A DNA stretch of 64,000 nt from Candidatus Aramenus sulfurataquae (lineage in GTDB: Archaea > Thermoproteota > Thermoprotei_A > Sulfolobales > Sulfolobaceae): positions 62,001-126,000 of the forward strand of contig ASRH01000003.1 of assembly GCA_000565255.1 (NCBI GenBank), written 5' to 3'. Made by a program: the position numbers and the translations under genes. The notes below the pieces were generated by a model that searched no databases, was not told where the DNA came from, and saw only the letters and a program-made list of their open reading frames with translations. Below are positions 27,201-35,461 of this stretch, piece after piece (position 1 is the stretch's first letter; each line of letters starts with the position of its first letter).

Positions 27201-27471
27201 TTTGAGTTGACAGGCCAAAATGGTGGAAGTAGTTTACGACCCTTTGGATCTCGTCATTGGGGATAAACAGCCGTTCTACTTGAGTCAAGTTAAGCACGGT
27301 GTGGTTCTCCACGTACATCTGGAGGAGCTCTAAGTTCTTAGGCTGTTCCACAACGGTCACTGTAACGTAAGCGTCCTTGTTTAAGGTAAACTGGAGATCA
27401 TGAGTGTTAACTCCCACCAAGGGAACAACGGAGCTTGCTAGGAAAATGAGGGTAATTAACTCCTTTAACAT
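24229..27471 (-). CDS. Large secreted S53-family (sedolisin/kumamolisin) acid protease
   Basis: 1080 residues: signal peptide (LITLIFLASSVVPLVG), a pro-kumamolisin activation domain (~25-165; LERALHGTFYVYKL), then the S53 catalytic domain. Glu/Asp pair in GWALEISLDVEYV (~245-250), Ser in GGTSLASPTIAGIL (~433-436), and the calcium-site segment NPVSGLGYINAGYML. A long beta-rich, heavily N-glycosylated C-terminal region follows, ending in a membrane span (VVGVATAIAVNAI) and RKAKRPT. Such enzymes degrade protein at acid pH outside the cell, here cell-anchored. The ~550-residue C-terminal part is long for the family. Confidence 0.9.
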   Translation of the reverse strand: MLKELITLIFLASSVVPLVGVNTHDLQFTLNKDAYVTVTVVEQPKNLELLQMYVENHTVLNLTQVERLFIPNDEIQRVVNYFHHFGLSTQTYLNVITVSGSVGALERALHGTFYVYKLGNITFYDFEGEGPSPIGSAYLISTNFTKALLSRPNTLYNVTQAVAFSEVKPEQLREAYNVTYLINRGINGNGTSVGILDFCGDPYIVQQLNNFDKTFNVTAPPFLKVVPIGPYNPNDGISNGWALEISLDVEYVHLIAPNAGIYLYVANPDVSLVEAIAFIDQQDKVNVLSQSFGIPEIYFDLGVLPLSCVQALDYEYWLGEVEGITFVAASGDGGGTGNNFFLFPNGNLVFPASDPYVLAAGGTSLYVSGNLTQQTAWSGESVFGASTGGFSSIFPSPWYQGSKGFREVPDVVADANPYTGVPVIYYYNQTYLVGGTSLASPTIAGILDLMSQVYGRLGFVNTLIYQLSGTKALVPVTFGYNTPYVANSSYNPVSGLGYINAGYMLSYLGKAINMTTVRVAVQNTSYLDGQIVKVVAKAPLGTRLTAYVYNGTSITEQFPLLYNGSYWVGTFSAEGDGVEEVVVKGGNYTSGTYIVVGLQATFLLPQVAIYYQPGEIPILVQLFYPNGSVSKPPSNASAEIYNYSVVYDNFSQVAEAYLTRAEVINISAYGISISSNYLDGAYNISGNIGGIYMVKVNGAFGFDEFVEGIYVVPALIPSVFTEPTVASPGSNVTLEVITETVGSPNVTVYFYKDDRVVYSTEVNSIYVAGTQYYVKQITVPSNMSPGYYNVVAVADYYHENYTDSGVGFTQIYVSPGSLSVKVSNPKVVLQGTSLSIYASIDYPNGTPVKLGSFTAVVIPAFMADNFDSLSISYAYPMVYVNGTWVANVSVVNGSTPNGFGLSEGALSSPWYIYVFGISAFGYPTETPSSLNYNTLNIAPEFPSSSFILLPLAYVSLFNGSYAYGDYINYAYIVDHNATIVDSIVRNATIINATVTLINSQIYNYTLRNGAIVSNWSLPEFRGSLHNVNATPTQNATSATISEPVTNQVEETVAELVGELAVVGVATAIAVNAIRKAKRPT

Positions 27472-27567
27472 GTCAATCCTTAGCTCTCAAGAAAGATAAA
27501 TCTTTTCAACATAGAGTCTAGACTTCACAAGAAAGAATATAAGCGTGGGCACTCTCTCAAAATAGCG

Positions 27568-28797
27568 ATGTATAAATTTCCAGAAGACGGAGAAAAAATA
27601 ACCTTCGAAAACGGGCAGTGGATAACCCCAAACAAGCCCGTTATCCTTTACATAGAGGGAGACGGCATAGGACCGGAAATAACGAACTCAGCAATAAGGG
27701 TGATAAACAAGGCAGTGGAGAAAAGCTACGGCTCGTCCAGGGAAATCAAGTGGGTGGAAGTTTACGCAGGAGACAAGGCCCAGCAACTAACTGGCGACAG
27801 GTTCCCCAAGGAGACTAGGGAGGCTCTGCTGAACTACAGGGTAGTCCTTAAGGGGCCGCTTCAGACGCCAATTGGAAAGGGGTGGAAGTCAGTAAACGTA
27901 GAGATAAGGCTGATGTTGGACCTTTACGCAAACATAAGGCCAGTTAAGTACATAAGGGGGATAGAAAGCCCCTTAAAGAATCCGGAAAAGGTGGACATGA
28001 TTATCTTCAGGGAGAACACAGACGACTTATACAGAGGCATAGAGTACCCATACGACTCGCAGGAAGCAAAAAAGATCAGGGAATTTCTTAAGAAAGAACT
28101 AAACGTAGAAGTAGAGGACGATACAGGGATAGGCATTAAGGTGATTAGCAAGTTCAAGACTGAGAGGATAACTAGGATGGCAATAAAGTATGCCATAGAC
28201 CACGGGAGGAGAAAGGTAACCATAATGCACAAGGGGAACGTCCTAAAGTACACGGAGGGGAGCTTTATGTGGTGGGCTTACGACCTAGCCAAGAGGGAAT
28301 TTAGAGACAAAATAGTGACAGAGGAGGAGGTAAACCAAGGAGCGAATCCAACAGGGAAAGTCATAGTGAACGACAGGATAGCGGATAACATGTTCCAGCA
28401 GATAATCACCAGGCCAGACGAATACGACGTTATACTAGCCCCTAACCTAAACGGAGACTACATATCGGATGCTGCTGGTGCCCTCATAGGCAACATAGGA
28501 CTACTGGGAGGGGCAAACATAGGGGACTCAGGCGGGATGTTTGAGGCGATCCACGGTACAGCTCCAAAGTACGCTGGGAAGAACGTGGCGAACCCAACTG
28601 GAATGATAAAGGGTGGAGAACTAATGCTCAGGTTCATGGGATGGAACGAGGCAGCGGATCTTATAGAGAAGGCCATTAACACTGCAATAGAGACCAAGAA
28701 GGTCACCCAAGACATAGCTAGGTACATGGGAGTTACCCCGCTTGGCACCAAGGAATTTACTGACGAGCTGATAGCAATAATGGACACTTTAAGGTGA
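27568..28797 (+). CDS. icd: Isocitrate dehydrogenase (NADP type)
   Basis: 409 residues matching isocitrate dehydrogenase: YIEGDGIGPEITNSAI, the IREN-like VDMIIFRENTDDLYRGIEY, KGNVLKYTEGSFM, and the cofactor loop GGMFEAIHGTAPKYAGKNVANPTG. It catalyses oxidative decarboxylation of isocitrate to 2-oxoglutarate in the citric acid cycle. ATG at 27568 follows the TATA-like GAATATAAG by ~29 nt. Immediately downstream is the presumed replication origin. Confidence 0.95.
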   Translation: MYKFPEDGEKITFENGQWITPNKPVILYIEGDGIGPEITNSAIRVINKAVEKSYGSSREIKWVEVYAGDKAQQLTGDRFPKETREALLNYRVVLKGPLQTPIGKGWKSVNVEIRLMLDLYANIRPVKYIRGIESPLKNPEKVDMIIFRENTDDLYRGIEYPYDSQEAKKIREFLKKELNVEVEDDTGIGIKVISKFKTERITRMAIKYAIDHGRRKVTIMHKGNVLKYTEGSFMWWAYDLAKREFRDKIVTEEEVNQGANPTGKVIVNDRIADNMFQQIITRPDEYDVILAPNLNGDYISDAAGALIGNIGLLGGANIGDSGGMFEAIHGTAPKYAGKNVANPTGMIKGGELMLRFMGWNEAADLIEKAINTAIETKKVTQDIARYMGVTPLGTKEFTDELIAIMDTLR

Positions 28798-28938
28798 TTT
28801 TTAACCCCCCAGTTTTACAGTACAGCAGCAATGTTTCTACAGGTTTTTACCCTAAAATCAAATCTACTGAAATATTTGTTCAATAATGTGTTTTAATTTT
28901 TCCAATTGGTAATTCGCTGTGATCGGTATTACGGATTT

Positions 28939-28958
28939 TAAGGTGTGTGACTGTGAGT
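28939..28958 (+). repeat. Origin-associated repeat, copy 1
   Basis: TAAGGTGTGTGACTGTGAGT; aligns with copy 2 at 29013-29031 with one base inserted and one changed. Candidate initiator-binding site. Confidence 0.6.
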
Positions 28959-29012
28959 ATGCAGAGTTCTAAGGAGATCGAGCTTTCTTTTCCTAACCTC
29001 TAGTTTGTATAA

Positions 29013-29031
29013 TAAGGTGTGTGCTCTGAGT
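29013..29031 (+). repeat. Origin-associated repeat, copy 2
   Basis: TAAGGTGTGTGCTCTGAGT, 74 bp after copy 1, in the same orientation. Candidate initiator-binding site. Confidence 0.6.
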
Positions 29032-29295
29032 TTCCTTCTAAACAGTTAACACTTGAAACAGTTGAAATCCACAGAGTGTGTCTCTGCATTAGGGAAAAGA
29101 CCTGGGGAAACGATGCAGATATACGGTAAAACCTTCAACATTAAACTGGGGAGTTAATTGGCTCTCAGCCCTTCTCCTAATTCTACATGGCACACGTCAG
29201 AACGTGTGTTGTATTACTTTCCCAGGTCGGCACCTAGGTTATACGTTTGCCAATTTTGGAAACAAGATTAAACTAGCGAAACAGAAGAAACAGAC

Positions 29296-30450
29296 GTGAT
29301 AAGGGAAGCGCTGAAAGGAGGAAAGGGAGAGGTAATAAAGAACCCTAAGGTCTTCATAGACCCTTTGTCCGTGTTCACTGACATTCCTTACAGGGAGGAC
29401 ATTATCAGGGAGACCGCGGTTGCCATTAGGTACTTTGTTAAGAATGACGTTAAGTTCTCCACCTTGTTCTTGGGACTTACTGGCACCGGAAAGACGTTTG
29501 TGGCGAAGTATATTTTCAATGAGATCGAAGAGGTCAGGAAAGAGGACGGGGACTACAAGGACGTAAAGCAGGCGTACGTGAACTGCAGAGAAGTGGGTGG
29601 AACTCCCCAAGCTGTATTGTCAGTGATAGCCGAGAAGTTGAGTAGTGGCATAGTTCCTAGGCATGGGGTCAACTTGGGCGAGTATATAGATAAGATAAAG
29701 AACTCAGTTAAGGGCAGGAAGGCCATAGTGTACCTGGACGAGGTAGATACTCTGGTAAAACGACGCGGAGGCGACATAGTACTTTACCAGCTTCTTAGAT
29801 CCGAGGCAGAGATATCCTTGATAATGATAAGCAACGACATAAACGTAAGGGATTACATGGAACCTAGGGTACTCTCATCTCTGGGTCCCTCGGTTATCTT
29901 TAAGCCTTACGATGCCGAACAACTAAAGGAGATTCTGGCAAAGTACGCAGAGTACGGCATATATAACGGCAGCTATACGGACGACGTGTTAGCTTATATC
30001 GCTGCGGTTTCAGCCAAGGAACACGGCGACGCTAGGAAAGCGGTGAACCTACTGTTTAGGGCTGCGCAGCTGGCCTCAGGCGAGGGGATAATTAAGAAGG
30101 AACACGTGGACAGGGCTATAGTGGAGTACGAGCAGGAGAGGTTAGTGGAGGCGATAAAGTCCCTCCCCTTCCACTATAAGCTTGCCCTTAGAGCAGTGCT
30201 GGACGCAGACGACGTGGTCACTGCGCACAAGATCTACATAGATTATTGCAATAAGTTTAGGACTAGGCCCCTGTCCTACAGGAGGTTCTCCGACATAATC
30301 TCAGAGCTGGACATGTTTGGCATAATCAAGATCAAACTGCTCAACAGGGGGAGGGCTGGAGGGATAAAGAAGTACGTGGAAGTGGAAGATAGGGAAAAGA
30401 TCATAAAAGCTCTCGATAATTTCGCGGATCCTTTAGGGTATGAGCATTAG
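29296..30450 (+). CDS. cdc6-3: Orc1/Cdc6-type replication initiator (Cdc6-3 paralogue)
   Basis: An AAA+ initiator of 384 residues. Walker [16 protein letters not shown], Walker [11 protein letters not shown], sensor 1 MISND, sensor 2 in [15 protein letters not shown], and a C-terminal winged helix (residues ~300-370). From memory it matches the Sulfolobus Cdc6-3 paralogue much better than Cdc6-1 or Cdc6-2 (for example [11 protein letters not shown] near the N-terminus and [17 protein letters not shown]). It binds origin DNA and helps load MCM. GTG start; the adjacent gap carries probable binding sites. Confidence 0.93.
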   Translation: MIREALKGGKGEVIKNPKVFIDPLSVFTDIPYREDIIRETAVAIRYFVKNDVKFSTLFLGLTGTGKTFVAKYIFNEIEEVRKEDGDYKDVKQAYVNCREVGGTPQAVLSVIAEKLSSGIVPRHGVNLGEYIDKIKNSVKGRKAIVYLDEVDTLVKRRGGDIVLYQLLRSEAEISLIMISNDINVRDYMEPRVLSSLGPSVIFKPYDAEQLKEILAKYAEYGIYNGSYTDDVLAYIAAVSAKEHGDARKAVNLLFRAAQLASGEGIIKKEHVDRAIVEYEQERLVEAIKSLPFHYKLALRAVLDADDVVTAHKIYIDYCNKFRTRPLSYRRFSDIISELDMFGIIKIKLLNRGRAGGIKKYVEVEDREKIIKALDNFADPLGYEH

Positions 30451-30462
30451 GAAATACTGTAG

Positions 30463-30801
30463 ATGTACTGTAAGGTGATCAAAACGCTCTGGGAGAAGGT
30501 AAAGGAGATAGAGGAGAGACTTCAAAGGGTTAAAGAAGAGAGGGAGAAGATAGAGAGGGAGATAAGCTCCCTTCCAGAGGGGCATATTGACGCCAAGAAG
30601 ATAGGCAATAACGTTTACTACTACTTGAGGTACTGGGAGGACGGGAAACTAAGGAGCAAGTACATCGGCAAGGAGGGGTCGGAGATAGTAGAAAAAGTAA
30701 AGCTCAGTAACGAGCTAAAGAAAAGACTGGTCCTCCTAAGGGAGGAAGAAAGGAGGTTAGAGAGGGCACTGGAAAAAGTGAAAAACGCCGTCGATGTCTA
30801 G
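30463..30801 (+). CDS. Coiled-coil protein downstream of cdc6-3
   Basis: 112 residues: two long charged coiled coils (VKEIEERLQRVKEEREKI and LREEERRLERALEKVKN) around a short beta segment NNVYYYLRYWEDGKLRSKYIG. The middle resembles DUF6788-like archaeal proteins whose YxYLRxxxxGKxRxxYLG segment is a common feature. Function unknown; its position 12 nt after cdc6-3 suggests co-transcription with the initiator. GTG 30475 is an alternative start. Confidence 0.7.
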   Translation: MYCKVIKTLWEKVKEIEERLQRVKEEREKIEREISSLPEGHIDAKKIGNNVYYYLRYWEDGKLRSKYIGKEGSEIVEKVKLSNELKKRLVLLREEERRLERALEKVKNAVDV

Positions 30802-31091
30802 GACTTGACGTAGTTGCTCAAATCGTCTAACTTTTGTGCCAGCTCAAAGTCAAGGTTAGTTAGTCCTCCAACGTCGTGCGTTGTTAGCTCTACTATCACC
30901 CTGTTGTAGTAGACGCAGACGTCGGGGTGGTGGTTTAGGCCGTCTGCCACAGGCTGTACGAGGTTAAGGAATTGGATGGACTGCTTGAAGTCGTTGAACT
31001 TGAACTCCTTCCTAATTTTGTTTCCCTCGAGTCTCCATCCAGAAAGGCCCTTAAGAGCCTGGTTTATCTCTTCTTCCGACAGTTTCTTCAT
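30798..31091 (-). CDS. Pterin-4a-carbinolamine dehydratase
   Basis: 97 residues of the PCD/DCoH family. The active-site motif GLNHHPDVCVYYNRVIVEL and THDVGGLTNLDFELA are complete. The enzyme dehydrates 4a-hydroxytetrahydropterin; in archaea without phenylalanine hydroxylase it may act in molybdopterin or other pterin metabolism. It converges with the coiled-coil gene, overlapping by 4 nt. Confidence 0.93.
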   Translation of the reverse strand: MKKLSEEEINQALKGLSGWRLEGNKIRKEFKFNDFKQSIQFLNLVQPVADGLNHHPDVCVYYNRVIVELTTHDVGGLTNLDFELAQKLDDLSNYVKS

Positions 31092-31135
31092 AGTTGTAAA
31101 TGGTAGAGGAATTTTTTAAACATTAATTAGGGAAA

Positions 31136-31945
31136 CTAAAGGAGACCGGTGGAAATACACTTGTCTCCCCATCCTCTCCTTATGCCCTCGAGTATCGCCT
31201 TAACATATTCGTCAGAGGGCTTTTCCTCACCTTCCTTGTAGTCGGAGACGTAAGCAAGCGCAAAGTACTCCTTTCCATTCTCGTCGACTACCTTGAACGT
31301 CTCCCTGACATACCTTATCAAGTGTTCCTCAGCCTTGTCCAAGAAGTTGAGGTCGTCCTCGAACATTACGTACACGTAACCGCATATTTTCCCTCCTTCA
31401 AACTCCTTTATGTTCGCACAGTAACCATACTTGCATTTTATGTTAAATATCATCTTGTAACCAGGAAGCACTGCCTTAATCTCCTTGAGGATCTTCTTCA
31501 CTCCCCTCTCTTTTAGCACGTTCAAGTTGGTGTTTTCCGCATAGGCGAAGTAGTTGATCAGCCTGGGCATACCAACGTAGGCTGCGTAGTCGCCGCTCTC
31601 TATCTCGTCCCTATAGGAGATGTCTTGGTTGTACACGTATAGGTAAACGTTATCAAGGTAGTACTTTCTTTTCTGGTCAAAGTAGACCCTCGTCTTACTC
31701 CTAACGTAGAGGTCGTCTTCCCTACCTCTGTAGTCCTCTATCTCATCTAGTTTCCTCAATAGGTTCTCGTCTATCTCGTACACTTCCCCCCATATCACTC
31801 CGTCCCCTTTAACAACGCCAGGATAATTTCCCAAGTCGTACATCTTAAAGCCTTCAGTGTAGCCAAAACCAACGTACCTACTGTCCTTTAAGAAGTGGTG
31901 TAACTCGAAGCCGTACCTAAGGCTCCCGTAAACGAAAAGGTACAA
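31136..31945 (-). CDS. Gamma-glutamylcyclotransferase-like (AIG2) protein
   Basis: An AIG2/GGCT-like fold: YLFVYGSLRYG at the very N-terminus (the phosphate-binding YGSLR), GVVKGDGVIWGEVYEI and a conserved acidic LDEIEDYRG. Residues ~145-270 form a second, poorly recognised domain (CKYGYCANIKEFEGGKICGYV, then KAEEHLIRY) that may be a degenerate repeat of the fold. The frame extends to TTG 31969, but TTG 31945, one base after the upstream stop, places YLFVYGSLR directly at the start as in relatives. The substrate is unknown. Confidence 0.75.
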   Translation of the reverse strand: MYLFVYGSLRYGFELHHFLKDSRYVGFGYTEGFKMYDLGNYPGVVKGDGVIWGEVYEIDENLLRKLDEIEDYRGREDDLYVRSKTRVYFDQKRKYYLDNVYLYVYNQDISYRDEIESGDYAAYVGMPRLINYFAYAENTNLNVLKERGVKKILKEIKAVLPGYKMIFNIKCKYGYCANIKEFEGGKICGYVYVMFEDDLNFLDKAEEHLIRYVRETFKVVDENGKEYFALAYVSDYKEGEEKPSDEYVKAILEGIRRGWGDKCISTGLL

Positions 31946-31946
31946 C

Positions 31947-32222
31947 TTACATACCCTCAATATAATCAAGCCAAAGACTTAATTCGCTTTCGCTCATCTT
32001 CTTCACCTCTCTGCCGTTTTCCACAACTACGGCCTTCTCTATTTCAACATAATCCTTTCTCTTAACCCCTACAATTCTAATTTCTCTTACTACTTCCTCT
32101 TCACTGAACGCTTCAGAAGGAGAAGGAGGATAATACGTTATTGTGACTTCGTTGTCAGTCTCCACCACTAAATAGTTCCCTTGACCTCTCAACCTTTCCA
32201 TTGCTTTATACGACAACCTCAT
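31947..32222 (-). CDS. Hypothetical protein (91 aa)
   Basis: A small soluble protein with a beta-rich pattern (NYLVVETDNEVTITYYPPSP, EIRIVGVKRKDYVEIEKAV). No known family. It overlaps the NfeD-like gene upstream by 17 nt and abuts the GGCT-like gene downstream, forming a three-gene minus-strand unit. Confidence 0.65.
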   Translation of the reverse strand: MRLSYKAMERLRGQGNYLVVETDNEVTITYYPPSPSEAFSEEEVVREIRIVGVKRKDYVEIEKAVVVENGREVKKMSESELSLWLDYIEGM

Positions 32223-32574
32223 CTCTATTTGCCTTCTTGACGACGAGTATAAATCCTTGTTTTCCGACCACTATCACGGGCTCCCCTGTGCTTATGGGCT
32301 CGTTGGAAACTGCTTGCCAGTACTCCCCTTCTATAAGCACATAGCCTGGCTTATTAGGGGCTAAATCATCTACCGCCTTTCCCACCTTTCCAGTGTAACT
32401 ATAGAAGTTCCTGTGCCTTGTCTTTACAATGACGTACACCATTCTATATGTCAGGAACCCGATTAACGCCAAGGAAGGTATGTCCACTAGAGGATCAGCA
32501 ATGTACCCCGTTACGATAAGGGCAATGATGACTACAATGATAATAATGATCGGGATAACTACGTGTGATGCCAT
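32206..32574 (-). CDS. Short NfeD-like membrane protein
   Basis: 122 residues: two N-terminal membrane spans (IPIIIIIVVIIALIVTGYI and PSLALIGFLTYRMVYVI), then an OB-fold (GKVGKAVDDLAPNKPGYVLIEGEYWQAVSNEPISTGEPVIVVGKQGFILVV) typical of the NfeD C-terminal domain. The ClpP-like protease domain of long NfeD is absent. NfeD proteins pair with stomatins; a stomatin gene lies 1.3 kb away on the other strand, separated by a thermopsin-like gene. Confidence 0.85.
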   Translation of the reverse strand: MASHVVIPIIIIIVVIIALIVTGYIADPLVDIPSLALIGFLTYRMVYVIVKTRHRNFYSYTGKVGKAVDDLAPNKPGYVLIEGEYWQAVSNEPISTGEPVIVVGKQGFILVVKKANRDEVVV

Positions 32575-32608
32575 AAATTTTTATTTGTTATAGTGTATTA
32601 AATAGTTT
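32575..32608. promoter_or_regulatory. 34-bp divergent promoter with two crossed TATA boxes
   Basis: ATTTTTATTTG (32577-32587) is ~26 nt before the plus-strand ATG 32609; on the other strand CTATTTAATAC (~32594-32604) is ~26 nt before ATG 32574. Each box lies in the other gene's upstream DNA, so both transcripts would be leaderless and mutually exclusive in initiation. Confidence 0.65.
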
Positions 32609-33895
32609 ATGAAACAAGTATTGCTTATAATTCTCTTAATATTGCCAGTGGTCGCATTGCCCACTTTTCACTCACAAGCCTCGGCGTCATATCCCACTGG
32701 GATGACCTTCTTCCCGTTGACCTATAAGGTAATTTCCTCCTTGGTGGAGGGAGTCGCTTACGTCAGTAACCTCACCATTGGTCCCTCCTATTTACCAAAT
32801 GGAACGTTTTTCGTCTCCGGTAATGCATCCTTACAGCTCAATGCGATGCTGAACGGTAGCTTTTGGGCACAAGACGTTGCCTTAATTCACCAAGTTAACT
32901 CGACGTATTTTCTGGTAACAATGGTAGTCAACTTCTGGAACCTTACTGGTCCCTTTGTTGGGGTTAAGAACGCAACGACTTTCCAAGGACTTGGCGTGAT
33001 CTGTTATCAAGGACCTACGTTTCCTGTAAAGACTCCCTTTAATTTGACTTTATTTATGACGTCAAACGGAAGCTTGGATTTCGGCTACAGCGTTAACGGC
33101 AAGGAAAAGATCTACCTTTCCCTTCCCTATCCTGGCTACTTTGTAATGGGTGGATTGAGCAAAATTGGGCTACCTAATGACCTGGAACTTGTTTGGGGTG
33201 GGCCTGGGGGAGGTAGCGTTGTTCAAATTACCGGGGACATTACGGAAGACCTTTACTACAAGTCCTCCTCTGGGTTACAAGTAGTACCAGAAGCGTTAAG
33301 CGTAGGTCTGGACACGGCCGAGAGCGCTTACGGTCTCGCCGTATCCGGCAACCTGGACGCCATATTCCACCCCTTCGCTGTCCTAAGCCCAGGGTACAAC
33401 TCGCCCTCAGTACTGTGGCCCATCCCTCCAACAATCTCTGTAACGCAACTGAACAAGACGCTCATAGTTAAGCTGAGCATTAACGGTAGACCTCTTCCTG
33501 GTCAAGTTGTTGAAGTACAATATCCAACCATTGCCGGTTTTAAGGTGAGCTTTGAAAACGTGACCAATGCGACTGGTTTTGTCGTGTTTCCTAACGCCTC
33601 TACAGACGTATACTTGGTTTACTATCCAGGAAACTTTAGTCTAGCCCCTAACTACTATATTTCCTCTTCCGTATCTCCAGCCCTTAACCAGGCTGTCTCA
33701 AAACTGGTCTCCGGCTTTGAGAACTTGCTGAACTTCCTCAGAACCTACAACTTCAAGAAGGCGCTTTCCTCAAACTTTACCCACGTGGAGTACAAGGCCC
33801 CTCCATCTGAAGTAAACCTAACGTTAATTGAATATATTTCCGCCTTCCTTGCAGGAGTTTTAATATCTGCAATCCTTGTTAAATATAAGTTTTAA
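32609..33895 (+). CDS. Thermopsin-like (A5 family) secreted glycoprotein
   Basis: 428 residues: signal peptide (LLIILLILPVVALP), an extracellular domain with many N-glycosylation sequons, and a C-terminal span (YISAFLAGVLISAILV) before KYKF. WAQDVALIHQVNSTYFLVTMVVNFWNLT and LELVWGGPGGGSVVQ resemble conserved blocks of thermopsin acid proteases. Catalytic residues of thermopsins are not established well enough for me to score them. It may be a thermopsin relative without activity. It sits between the nfeD and stomatin genes, which are normally neighbours. Confidence 0.65.
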   Translation: MKQVLLIILLILPVVALPTFHSQASASYPTGMTFFPLTYKVISSLVEGVAYVSNLTIGPSYLPNGTFFVSGNASLQLNAMLNGSFWAQDVALIHQVNSTYFLVTMVVNFWNLTGPFVGVKNATTFQGLGVICYQGPTFPVKTPFNLTLFMTSNGSLDFGYSVNGKEKIYLSLPYPGYFVMGGLSKIGLPNDLELVWGGPGGGSVVQITGDITEDLYYKSSSGLQVVPEALSVGLDTAESAYGLAVSGNLDAIFHPFAVLSPGYNSPSVLWPIPPTISVTQLNKTLIVKLSINGRPLPGQVVEVQYPTIAGFKVSFENVTNATGFVVFPNASTDVYLVYYPGNFSLAPNYYISSSVSPALNQAVSKLVSGFENLLNFLRTYNFKKALSSNFTHVEYKAPPSEVNLTLIEYISAFLAGVLISAILVKYKF

Positions 33896-33918
33896 TTCTA
33901 CAAACTCAAGATATATCT

Positions 33919-34719
33919 ATGGCAAGTGGTTTAGATGTAGGTCTAATAGAAGGGCTAGTGTTTCTATTAATAATAATTCTCGTCTTCGTGGGGTTATCCT
34001 TCAGGATCGTGAAGGAATGGCAAAGGGCAGTTGTGTTGAGGTTAGGCAGGGTACTTGGAGTTAAGGGTCCAGGAATAATATTCCTAATTCCATTTGTCGA
34101 CAGACCTGTAATAGTTGACTTGAGGATCAATAACGTCGACATACCTCCTCAGACTGTGATAACCAAGGACAACGTAACTGTCTCCATAGACGCAGTGGTG
34201 TACTACAAGGTAGTAGACCCAATAAAGGCAGTGGCTAACATTTCCAACTACAACACCGCAGTGATCAACATAGCCCAAACCTCCCTTAGGGACATAATAG
34301 GTCAGATGCTCCTTGACGAAGTACTTAGCGAGAGGGACGCAATCAACAGGAAGTTACAGGAAATACTAGATAATTACACTGAGGGGTGGGGAGTGAAGGT
34401 AACTGCGGTAACAGTAAGGGACGTAAAGCTACCCGCAGACTTGAGCACTGCCATGGCGCAGTACGCTGCAGCAGATAGGCTAAGAAAGGCAAAGGTTATC
34501 CTAAGCGAGGGAGAAAGACAAGCAGCCTCTATATTGGCTGACGCCTCCAAGTCCTATAAGGACAATCCAATTGCCCTTCAGATTAGGTTTCTTGAGACCC
34601 TATCTGACATCTCCCAAAAAGGCGGACTGATAATCGTCGTACCAGCAGGACAAGAGATATATCCCACGATTTCCACAGCCATCGCAGCTGGTATCTCGAA
34701 TTACAAGAAAGGGGAGTAA
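33919..34719 (+). CDS. Stomatin/slipin-type SPFH-domain membrane protein
   Basis: 266 residues: one N-terminal membrane span (GLVFLLIIILVFVGLSF), then the SPFH/band 7 domain (KEWQRAVVLRLGRVLGVKGPG, LRINNVDIPPQTVITKDNV, VDAVVYYKV, TSLRDIIGQMLLDEVLSERD) and a C-terminal helix with ERQAASILADAS. Stomatins form ring-like membrane scaffolds and work with NfeD-family partners. A 23-nt gap follows the thermopsin-like gene, and cbiF begins 2 nt downstream. Confidence 0.92.
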   Translation: MASGLDVGLIEGLVFLLIIILVFVGLSFRIVKEWQRAVVLRLGRVLGVKGPGIIFLIPFVDRPVIVDLRINNVDIPPQTVITKDNVTVSIDAVVYYKVVDPIKAVANISNYNTAVINIAQTSLRDIIGQMLLDEVLSERDAINRKLQEILDNYTEGWGVKVTAVTVRDVKLPADLSTAMAQYAAADRLRKAKVILSEGERQAASILADASKSYKDNPIALQIRFLETLSDISQKGGLIIVVPAGQEIYPTISTAIAAGISNYKKGE

Positions 34720-34720
34720 C

Positions 34721-35461
34721 TTGAAAGTTTACATAGTGGGAGTGGGTCCAGGGGATCCTGAGCTCATAACTCTGAAGGCTCTAAAGGTAATAAGGGAATC
34801 GGATGTAATTTTTTACACCGGTTCGTTAGTAAGTCCTGAGATTGTGAAGTTATTTCAGGGAAAGAGGACTTTTGACACTTCCTCAATGGAAATTGAGGAA
34901 ATAGTGGGACAGGCAGTTAAAGAGGCAAGGGAGGGAAGGAAGGTCTCAATAGTCCACGACGGCGATCCAACAATCTACGGTGCCATCAGCGAGCAGGTAT
35001 TTCTCCTAGAGAAAGAGGGACTCGAGGTAGAGGTAGTCCCAGGAGTTAGCTCCTTCCAGCTCTCGGCCTCGTTACTTAAGCTAGAACTTACCTGCCCTCA
35101 AGGCCCCCAGAGCGTGATAATAACCAGGCTGCCTTATAGGACAGACTACGAGAGGAGGATGGTACTCGACAAAAATGCCTCCATCGTAATATTCCTCTCT
35201 ATTCATTTAATAGACAAGGTCAAGGAACAACTGCTCTCAGTGTTCCCTGCTGACTTCCCTGTGGCGGTGGTGTACCACGCTGGCTGGCCAGACCAGAAGG
35301 TGTTAACTGGGGAGTTAAAGGAACTGGACGAGCTGGTGAAGAGGAACAAGATCCACAAGACCGCCATAATAATAGTGAGCCAGTGTCTGAAAAGGGAGGA
35401 AAGGCACAGCAACCTTTATTCTGGTTCCTTTACCCACTCTTATAGGAGAGCAAAGCAATGA
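34721..35461 (+). CDS. cbiF: Cobalt-precorrin-4 C11-methyltransferase CbiF
   Basis: A tetrapyrrole methylase of 246 residues: GVGPGDPELITLKAL (SAM-binding N-terminal motif), VFYTGSLVSPEIV, the second signature HDGDPTIYGA, EVVPGVSSFQLSAS, and ITRLPYRTDYERR, all typical of CbiF/CobM. It methylates C11 in anaerobic corrin ring synthesis. TTG start one base after the stomatin stop. Bases 34745-34793 are identical to 35482-35530 in the following cbiL gene. Confidence 0.93.
   Translation: MKVYIVGVGPGDPELITLKALKVIRESDVIFYTGSLVSPEIVKLFQGKRTFDTSSMEIEEIVGQAVKEAREGRKVSIVHDGDPTIYGAISEQVFLLEKEGLEVEVVPGVSSFQLSASLLKLELTCPQGPQSVIITRLPYRTDYERRMVLDKNASIVIFLSIHLIDKVKEQLLSVFPADFPVAVVYHAGWPDQKVLTGELKELDELVKRNKIHKTAIIIVSQCLKREERHSNLYSGSFTHSYRRAKQ
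34745..34793 (+). repeat. 49-bp exact repeat, copy in cbiF
   Basis: Identical, without a single silent change, to 35482-35530. Encodes the GPGDPELITLKALKVI segment of the SAM site. Confidence 0.95.

Larger units (their letters stand above)
28798..29295. other. Probable replication origin (oriC2-type) beside cdc6-3
   Basis: A 498-bp stretch without credible ORFs, directly upstream of orc1/cdc6-3. It contains an AT-rich segment (28860-28912, possible unwinding element), two near-identical motifs TAAGGTGTGTG (28939 and 29013), a related GAGTGTGTCTCTG (~29074), ORB-core-like GGGGAAACG (29104-29112) and TTTGGAAACAAG (29255-29266), and an inverted CCTGGGAAAG-type copy on the other strand (~29217-29226). 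In Sulfolobus, oriC2 adjoins cdc6-3. Origin activity is inferred. Confidence 0.7.

Noticed and set aside
32516-32560. ATGATGA at the NfeD 5' end as an sRNA
   Set aside because: No CTGA at guide distance; it is part of a repetitive hydrophobic-span coding sequence.
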